DNA of 64,000 nt from Nigrospora sphaerica (taxonomy: Eukaryota; Ascomycota; Sordariomycetes; Amphisphaeriales; Apiosporaceae), in NCBI GenBank assembly GCA_018287875.1, contig JAGVVL010000009.1, positions 3,410,001-3,474,000 of the forward strand, read 5' to 3'. The notes below the pieces were generated by a model that was not told the DNA's origin, searched no databases, and saw only the letters and a program-made list of their open reading frames with translations. Shown one piece after another: positions 56,672 to 64,000 of the stretch. Both the position numbers and the translations under genes were made by a program. Numbering within the stretch: the first letter of the stretch is position 1; each line of letters begins with the position of its first letter.

Positions 56672-59600
56672 TCACTGTAGGAAAGGCAAGCCGTGCTTCT
56701 CCATAGCGGCAGACGGCGTGTTGGGGGCCCAGTCCCCGTGGCGCAGCTTCCGCAGCGCCCGGTGGGGGTACGCGTCGCCATCGGGATCGTTGGCCCGCGT
56801 ACGCTTGCGGCCCCGCGTCGTCGTCGTCGTCGTCGTCGTAGCCGCCGTGGCGGCCGGGGGCGCGGCGCTGTCGCCGGGCTCCGGCTTGACGACGGCGGCG
56901 ACGCGGGACGACGGCAGGTCGTCCCCCCTGTAGGGATGGGGAGGCGGCAGGCCGTCCCAGTCCGGGGCCGGGGCCGGCACGGCGGGAAGCCAGGGCTCGA
57001 CGGGGCCCGCGGCCCAGGCGTCCGCGGGCAGCGTTGTCGTCGTCATGGTCGCTGCCGCCGCCGGCCCCCACAGCGCGTCCTTGTCCTCGGCCCAAGGCGC
57101 AGGGCTCGACGAATCGTCGGGCGCGGGGCCGGGCGGGGTGGGCGGCGAGCAGCCCAACTCACCACTGGCGGCCCAGGAGAGGCCCGGCTGGCTGTCCAGT
57201 GACGTCGTGGCCCACGGCTCGTGGTGGTGGTGATGGTGGTGGTGCTCGGCCCACGCCGGCGCGCCCGCTTCCTCGTAGGCTGGGACTCCGAGGCCTGACA
57301 GGAACGGGTCGGCCGCGTCGGCCCCCGCCGCGCCGACGCCGTCACTCCCCGGCGCGTCCGAGAGGTAGCCCAGGTGCACGTGGTGTAGGTTCTCGGTGCT
57401 CGCCACCGTCGCGCCGTCGAAGCTCGGCGCGTAGGTGGACGGGAGGCAGGCCGTGGGCGGCGGTGTAACGAGACCGTGGGGGAAGCTTTTGAGGAGGCCG
57501 AGGCCCGTCAGGTGGTCTTTTTGTTGTTGCTGCTGGTGCTGTTGTGGGTGGTAGTAGTGGTGATGCGGCGGCTGGCCCGGCAGCGTCATCTGGATTGCGT
57601 CGTACGAGGCGCCCATGTTCTCGTGCATGGCGGCGCTGAGGTGGTGGTGGTAGCCGGGGTCTGGCGACGTGACGCCGTCCCGGAACACGCTGGGCGTACC
57701 CGGCACGTAGGCGCGCTGCTGGTGGTACTGCGAGGCCGGGTCGAGCTTCGTCAGGAAGCGCCAGCTCGTGCCGGGCGGGATGACGGCCACCTTGTCCTTT
57801 TCCGCCTTGTTGCGGACGTTGGAAAAGGTCCACATGATGACGGTCCGGCGCTTCCAGTCGCTCTCGCTGGCGCCGTCGTTGGGGGCCGACCAGACCTCCT
57901 GGTAGATGGCCATCTGTTCGAGCATACTCAGGGCCGTCGGCGTCTTGGCCGGGGCTCTGGCACGCCCGCCACCCCTCTTGCTCTTCTCTATCCCCGGCTC
58001 CCCGTCTTCCGCCCGCTTCCGGTCGGCCGTCACGTACCGGGCAAGCTGGACAAAGGCCTTGGCCAGGCTGTCGGCCGGGAAGGGGATCTTGAGCGTGTCT
58101 GTCGACGCCGGCCGCAAATCACAAGGCTCGCTCCAGGAGGACGGCTCGGGGTCCCCGTAGTAGAGCTCGTGCGGCTTGACCACGCACGTCTTCGACAACC
58201 AGCTGTGGCTTAGCAGCTCGCGGCGGCCCATGCCGAAGGTGACCTCGCCGTTCAGCGATGTGCCCTCGGGGAATTCGCTGGTGGCGTGCAGGTCCAGCAC
58301 GACGTCCATGTGGATGACATCGCAGGGCCCGATGACACAGCGCGCCGTTTGCTCGTGCGACCTGTCCGTGTCGTCCAGGGCCTGCGTGAGTTGGGTGAAG
58401 AGATCCGGGAAGCGGCGCTCCCATTTCCATGCCACGTCCTTCACTGACCCCGACTCGGTCTGGGTCAGCGTCTTCGTGTATTCATGAAGAAGATGGGTCG
58501 GGACCCGCTCGGGGGCATCCCGCTGGAGGTCCCGCCGGACGTCTTTGTTGCCATTGAGCACCAGATGAGGGAACTCGCCCATGAGCTCCAGACGTGTGCC
58601 GTCGTTGGCGACAGCATCGGCCTCCAGGCAGGTCCCCTGCTGGGTGTAGGCCTTCCGGCAGTCATCACTCAACGTGACGCCGGGGTGAGACACGTAGACC
58701 CAGCACGACTTGGGCCGCATGAAGATGTCCGAGTCGGCGTCGAGGAGGCGGGCGAAGTAATCATAGTTGGGGCGTTCGTCGGGGAGCCGTCCCTCGGCTA
58801 GGGCGCTGAGGACGCGGTTGTTTCTGAACGACTTGGTCTCCCCTGCGTCCTTGGCGTACTTCCGGTCCTCGTCTCTTTCGTCGCATTTGCGCGGGAAGAA
58901 GAAGTGGACTGGTAGAACGGGCGGCTGTGTCAGCTGGATCCAGGACCGGCGTGCCTGGGTGCTTCCGGGGGAGGGGTGGACATCGACCTACAGACGGGGT
59001 GGAAGGTGAAGAAGTTCTTCATGACTTGTATGTGACTCGACACCTGTTTCCTGTGTCGAAAGTAGGGGTGCCCGGGGTAGGCAGGTTCGCCGTTCGTGGC
59101 CTTCTTGGGCTCCCGGGCCTTGCCCACGGGGACGATCTCGCCAGGCCCCGGGGGGAAGAGAAGCCAGTGGACGATCCATAGATACTCGCTGATGAGCATG
59201 TTGCGTCCATACAGCGTGCCCTTGGAGCTGTACTTCTGCCGCCCCATGTTGGGCACCATCATCATGGCTTCACTACCCGTCAGCCCCAACAGGTCAGAGG
59301 ATGGATGGAGCGAGGGTTCAACTTGCCGTCGAGGAAGGCATCCTCAAGGTACATGGGCCACTTGGGCTCCTCCCCCTCTCTTTCCTTCTGTGCCACCTTG
59401 GCGCGGTAGTCGGAGAAATACTTCCATGCGTGTATGGGGTTCCGGCTGTCTCGCGGGTAGGCCATCGAAGGATCCCGCAGCGACACATCGCGGAGAAAGG
59501 AGCGGCGGGACTGGAGACTTGCCCCGTACAAAGAGGTCTCGCTCTGCATGGAGAAGATGGGAGGCGCCGGGATGGGCTGCAGAGGCGGCGACAGGCTAAG

Positions 59601-59771
59601 TTGGCTCTGATGGCACAAGGTCAGATCCCCAAGACCGTGCGCTTGGGCATTGCCTGCCAACTCCCCAAGCGGTGTCCGCGTGGGCGCTATTATGTCGTGT
59701 GGACTACCGTATGTGTATTCGCCCACGGGCGAGTAGCCATGGGAAGACATCACAAACCCGCGGTGCTCCAT
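56672..59771 (-). CDS. abaA: AbaA-like TEA/ATTS-domain transcription factor (conidiation regulator)
   Basis: Exons 59771-59327, 59267-58992 and 58908-56672 give 985 residues. The TEA DNA-binding domain spans about 135-238: GEEPKWPMYLEDAFLDA, then VPNMGRQKYSSKGTLYGRNM, ISEYLWIVHWLL and the recognition helix RKQVSSHIQVMKNFF. The first intron (59 nt) lies inside the domain and starts with GC (G|GCAAGT), since no GT donor keeps the frame. A loop of about 30 residues, longer than the canonical TGKTRTRKQ, precedes the last helix. AbaA acts after BrlA to drive phialide and conidium formation. The C-terminal half is low complexity: a Gln run, eight histidines near 797, a Thr run and RGRKRTR near 940 as a likely nuclear signal. 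Orthology to AbaA is inferred from the TEA domain being almost unique in ascomycetes. Confidence 0.92.
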
Positions 59772-60668
59772 GGTGATGGCACGTATGGGAGGCAAGCGCC
59801 GGGAACCAGGGGGAATGCCTGGGGGGGAGGACTGAGAATTCTGGCGAATACCCGGGGACCGCTCTCAAGTATGCTGGGGGTGGGATTGGGATATGTAGAA
59901 AGGAATGGCAGTGCCAACCATGTCACGCACGGCTTGGGGGACGTCGAAGCATCGAGGAAGATCGCATAGCTTATAAAAGATCTTAACGGACATACCAGGC
60001 GGTACCGGCCCCCGCCGTCTTCCCTAGAATGCCGGGCAAAAATAACAATCGTTGCCTGCTAACAAACACGAACCCTGGGCAGCGTAGCGACCCCGCCCCC
60101 AGAGTTATCAAGGGCGAGGGTCTTGAAGAAAGCTGCGAATAGCACAAACGCTACCGTCCCGGCGTCGACCGCAGCGTCGGCAGCGAGCGCTGCGGTTGGC
60201 ACGCCGGTACCAGCACACTGTGAGCAGCAGAGGGAAGGACGAGAAATAACGACAGTCTTACCCAAGAATGCTTCATTTGCCATCGGGGTCGTGAGCGCTG
60301 CCCCTCTCGGGCCCGTCGCCTTTGCGGCACCCGCGGCGGAATGTGGTTTTGGTCAAGTACACATACGGTAGACGAGCCTGTCTGGGACGGCGAGGTACTT
60401 GCGTACCCAAGTACAGCTTGTAGATCGAGCTGCCTGGTACCTACGGCACCCCGTGTGCAGGGGGTTTGGCTGGGGACCGCACCCCTGGGCCTGTAAACCG
60501 CATCCGATTTCCCCAAGGGATGGAGGGATAGGATGGATGGAGCGCGACCAATAGCCCCGAACCGTTCCCTAGAAAGCGTGGCCATGCCCTTGTCAGCGTT
60601 GTGGTAATCAGCCCATAATTAGAAGATTTAGCCCTCGTCTGAGCAAGTATAGACACCGAGGCTCAGAC
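59772..60668. promoter_or_regulatory. Upstream region of the abaA-like gene
   Basis: About 900 bp holding the abaA promoter and the MRD1 3' UTR. A short minus-strand frame at 60059-60283 was considered and not accepted. A GTACTTGCGTACCCAAGTAC-type palindromic cluster lies at 60396-60414. Confidence 0.5.
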
Positions 60669-63441
60669 TCAGGCCTCCCCGTCCTCGTTGTCCTCGCCGT
60701 CCAGGGTGAACCGTTTACGTCCGGTCCCTGTCAGTTGCTGCAACCGGACCTTGTGCACCTGGCCCTCTACCTTCTTCTGCATCTTCTCGATCTCGGCCTC
60801 GGCATCGACCGTATCCGCCTCGGCCAGCTCCAGCACCAGCCGCCGGCCGAGGAGGTGGGCGTCTTGGAGCGCCGACATGACCTTCACCGTCTCCTGCGGG
60901 CTGTTCATCGAGACAAACGCGTATCCACGCGAGCGACCCGTGTGGTTGCGCGGGATACGCACAGCCTGCAGCTGGCCGTAGGTGCCGAAGAGCGTGCGTA
61001 GGTCCTTCTTGGTGGCCTGGAACGGCAAGTTCTTGACCAAGATCTTGCTGTGCTGGCCAGCAAGCTTTTTTGCGTTGTCGGCCCGCCTCTGCTCCTCGGC
61101 AGCATCATGGCCACGGTGCGACAGTCGCACTTGAAGCTTGTGGCCTTGCAGCTCGTAGCCGTCCAAGACCTTCCTAGCAGCTTCGGCCGCTTCTTTGCTC
61201 GACCATTCCGTGAAACCGAAACCCATACTCAGCACCGCACCGGGCTTCTTGGGGTCTGGCTTGGTCTTAACTCTCGCTGACCGGAAGCCCTCTAATGTTC
61301 CGGCAAGCTCGGTCAAATCGGCAGTGGTCGTAGAGAAGTTCAACCCCTTGACGAACAGGGTGGTTGACTCGACGTTGTCAGCATCATCGACGCGCTCGAG
61401 CAACTCCGAAGCTGACAACTTCTTGTTGGCCGCACCGCCGGCGACGTCCGTAGTCTCCTGTTTGTCGGCGGTGAATAATGTCTTGGGTCCTTTTTCAAGA
61501 AAGAGCATAGAGCCCTTGAACTGCGAGTAAGCAAGCTTGCGAAAAGCGGCTTTGCCCTCGTGTGCCTGGGCAAAATGCACCACGGCAATGGTGCCCGTGG
61601 GTGGCATCAAGACCTTGAGAACTCGGCCATGCTCCTCAAACAAGGTCCTCAGTTCCTCCGGGGACGTCCCGTAAGGGAAGTTCTTGACGAGAATGGTCGC
61701 GTCGCCTCGTTCACTGGACTTGAAGCTATTCAGGTCGATGCCATGCGAAAGGAAATATGCTTTGGTGTCCTGGATGGTGGACGCTTCCGCCAGGGCCTGT
61801 TTCACAGCAGCGTCCGCATTGGTGGGATCCAACAGTTCGCTGCGCGAGACACCGAGACGATTGGCCGTCGAATCCAGGACGGCATTGGGGTCCATATAGA
61901 GACTGGACCACGAGAATTTAGCCGTGGCAGCCTCTCGCTTCTTCCGTATCTTGGCCTGTGTCTTGAGCGGCAACTTCGACAGTTCAAACTCGTCCATGGC
62001 TACATCACGCTGTTGTGATGCGGGCAACACATGGATTAGTCTGCCCTGGAAAGCAGTGCCATCAATGGCTTGGAACGCAGCCACGGCGGACTCGGGCTCG
62101 GCAAACAAAACAAATGCCACGCCTTTGTTCTGGCCAGCCTTGCGATCCATTGGAACGTGTACCTGAGCCGACGTTAGCGGGAACGGAAATGGCCCAACTT
62201 CATGTAGTAAAAAATATCGGGGGAAGTGCCATGATCAGATTCGAAGCATCTACTAAAATACTGGCCCTGGTTGTATCATCATATACCTGGGTATAAGCTG
62301 TCCCTATCAGGGGTTCATCATTGAAGGCAAGGTATGTGGGATGGAAGTGAAGAAGAAAAAGAAATATCCTTACCTCTTCGATCTCTCCAAATCGCGCCAG
62401 AAAAGACCTGAGATCCTCTTCCTTGGCTGTGAATGCGATGTTACGAATGAAAAGACGCCTGGTGCGACGTATGGATTCAAGCGAGTCCACCGTGCTCGCC
62501 CCCTGGGTGCCAGCCTTCGACACCGTATCCGCAGTCTGGCGGGATTCGGGGATGGGAGACGCAGGTATACCATCTTGGCCGCTAGACGGCTGTGGTGGTT
62601 GGGCCGCCTCGGGCTGGGCATTATCCACGCTAACGGGGGTAACCTCGTCATCGTCAAGAAAGTCAAGCAACCGATTGGTGTGTCTTCGTAGAAAGTCCTC
62701 GTCGGAAGCAGCCACCGCGTCTCCCGATCGTGGCGCCGCCTTCTCGGGCTCATCAACACTCATTGGATCCGCAGGTGTTTCATCGGACGCCGCAGCATCA
62801 GGCGGGCCCCTCGCGAGCTCAGAAACATGTGGCTTGGTAGGTGGAGCAACATGTCCTGGTTGAAGGGCCAACCGTTTCGACGGCCGGCTGGGTACAGCCT
62901 CGTCGTATTCATCGTCGGACGCATCGCCACCGAGAAAAGGTACACCAGAACCGTCTGTGACACCAGGGGCGGTTCCATCGACCATGTCCATGCCGTGTAT
63001 CTTGTTGGCCGAATTCTTTGCATGTTGCATAACACCAAGGAACTCTTGCAGTTTGGGGTCCGACTCATCCACTTCCCGCTTCCGCTTCTTGGGGCTGGCC
63101 TCCGACTTGTCGTCTTGCCTCGGCTCGTTGGGTGAGCGACGGACACCCAGCGACGATGCCGCCGAAGGAGCGCCGGGCTTTGCATCCTGCGGCTGGGACA
63201 GAGAAGGGTCGGCAATGGGTCTCGCAAGCTCGACCGAGATCCTGCTCATGCGAATGAAGCTCTTGTTGAACAGTTTCACGGCTTGCTTAGCCTCGCTGGG
63301 GGTCGAGAAGCCAATGAAACCGAGCCGACGCTGAGGCTTGAGTTGTATGTCCGTGATGTGGCCGCGCGAGAAATGCTTGCGGAAGTCGGCTTCGTTTATG
63401 GTAGGCGGGAGGCCCTTCACGAAGACACGGGACGGCTCCAT
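60669..63441 (-). CDS. mrd1: MRD1, multiple RNA-binding-domain protein for 18S rRNA maturation
   Basis: Exons 63441-62374 and 62162-60669 join in phase 0 across a 211-nt intron to 853 residues. Five RRMs are visible: about 4-78 (RVFVKGLPP and RRLGFIGF), about 331-410 (RLFIRNIAF, split by the intron, then KGVAFVLF), about 518 (TILVKNFPYG), about 616 (TLFVKGLNF) and about 732-810 (KILVKNLPF and GYAFVSM). This RRM count, spacing and the acidic/Ser-rich linker between RRM1 and RRM2 define Mrd1, which binds 35S pre-rRNA and U3 snoRNA and is needed for cleavages at A0-A2 giving 18S rRNA. The start was placed at MEPSRVFVKGLP; the open frame continues upstream to 63654 without an ATG that fits the family. 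Confidence 0.95.
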
Positions 63442-64000
63442 GAGGGGCAACGAGGAGGGGCTGGTAACGCTTGCAGTGGCTGGCAGGGGCCGCAGCGTTC
63501 GTTCTCTCCTCTCGCAGACTCGGGCAAGTGGCTTTGAGCAAGAGAATCTGGACCACAAAGATGATGAAGAAGATGACGGGGCGGCTCGAGCTGGATCAGA
63601 GGAGCTGATGCGAAGAAAATGTTTTTCTGCTTGCTGGAAAATAAAAAATATCACGGTCGTTATCGATGGAGCCCGTGCCCAGGCCCACGCACGATAAGCA
63701 TCATGTTTGATTGGCTGCGGCTGGGTAGCGCGTCAATAAGGCGCAAGGCGCGCAGTTTCGAGGTCGTCCCCAGTAGGCGCATCCATGTCGACCTTATTTC
63801 TTAGCCATTGGATACAGTTCCATCGTCTTGACTGTTGCTGAACTGTTGCGCCGCGCCTCAACCCACCGCCCCAACATCGCCGACCTACAGACCTGCCTCC
63901 TTATAGTGCGTCGCTCACCCATCCACAACATCTAGCCAAGGAAACAGCGACCAAGTCCTGTATGTGATCCTATGGTCTCCCTTCCTTACCCCTTACAGAC
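63442..64000. other. Upstream region of mrd1 to the window edge
   Basis: Contains the MRD1 promoter, with an A-rich stretch at 63640-63652. No start of another gene can be supported before the window ends. Confidence 0.5.

Noticed and set aside
60059..60283. Short hydrophobic minus-strand frame (MANEAFLG, then AFVLFAAFF) upstream of abaA
   Set aside because: Considered as a small membrane protein, with or without a short intron, but no version gave a recognisable family.

Overview
The window is nuclear DNA of a filamentous ascomycete, most likely a Sordariomycete. Short GT-AG introns of about 53-211 nt with CTAAC/CTGAC-type branch sites interrupt most genes. The gene set includes an AbaA-type TEA factor, an ERMES subunit and a SAT4-type seven-helix membrane protein. 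Intergenic DNA is full of TACCTA/GTACC words, a texture I associate with this class. I see no rRNA, tRNA, CRISPR array or intact transposon. Exon coordinates in the entries were worked out by hand from splice sites, phase and family sequence.

Layout. 1-2773: a divergent pair, an edge-truncated RidA-family deaminase and a 2-aminomuconate-semialdehyde-type dehydrogenase; together they suggest kynurenine/3-hydroxyanthranilate catabolism. 3048-4860: a SAT4/PTH11-like seven-helix protein. 5829-15791: MDM12 and then the large PtdIns3P 5-kinase FAB1. 17586-20246: an 886-residue disordered protein whose short conserved blocks recall fungal TPP1/Tpz1-type shelterin proteins. 20991-30773: a dense housekeeping block (BolA-like protein, ACSF3-like malonyl-CoA synthetase, eIF4E, VPS28, NOC2). 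31283-32780: a broken protein-kinase gene. 35054-40689: an INP54-like tail-anchored 5-phosphatase and casein kinase I. About 40700-47900 holds no convincing gene and ends in a decayed BCS1-type AAA ATPase. 48917-50439: a secreted protein starting with histidine after signal cleavage (LPMO-like fold candidate). 50440-56671: another gene-free stretch. 56672-59771: an AbaA-like TEA/ATTS transcription factor. 60669-63441: MRD1, a five-RRM pre-rRNA processing factor.

Functional themes. FAB1 and the INP54-like enzyme act at opposite ends of phosphoinositide 5-phosphate metabolism. VPS28 (ESCRT-I) and FAB1 both serve the late endosome/vacuole. NOC2 and MRD1 both serve ribosome assembly. BolA, ACSF3 and MDM12 all point to mitochondria. 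These are mostly independent eukaryotic genes, not one cluster; only the first pair looks like a true pathway unit. The items most worth follow-up are the histidine-initiated secreted protein, the shelterin-like ORF lacking a visible OB fold, the mosaic kinase pseudogene, and the GC-AG intron inside the TEA domain.
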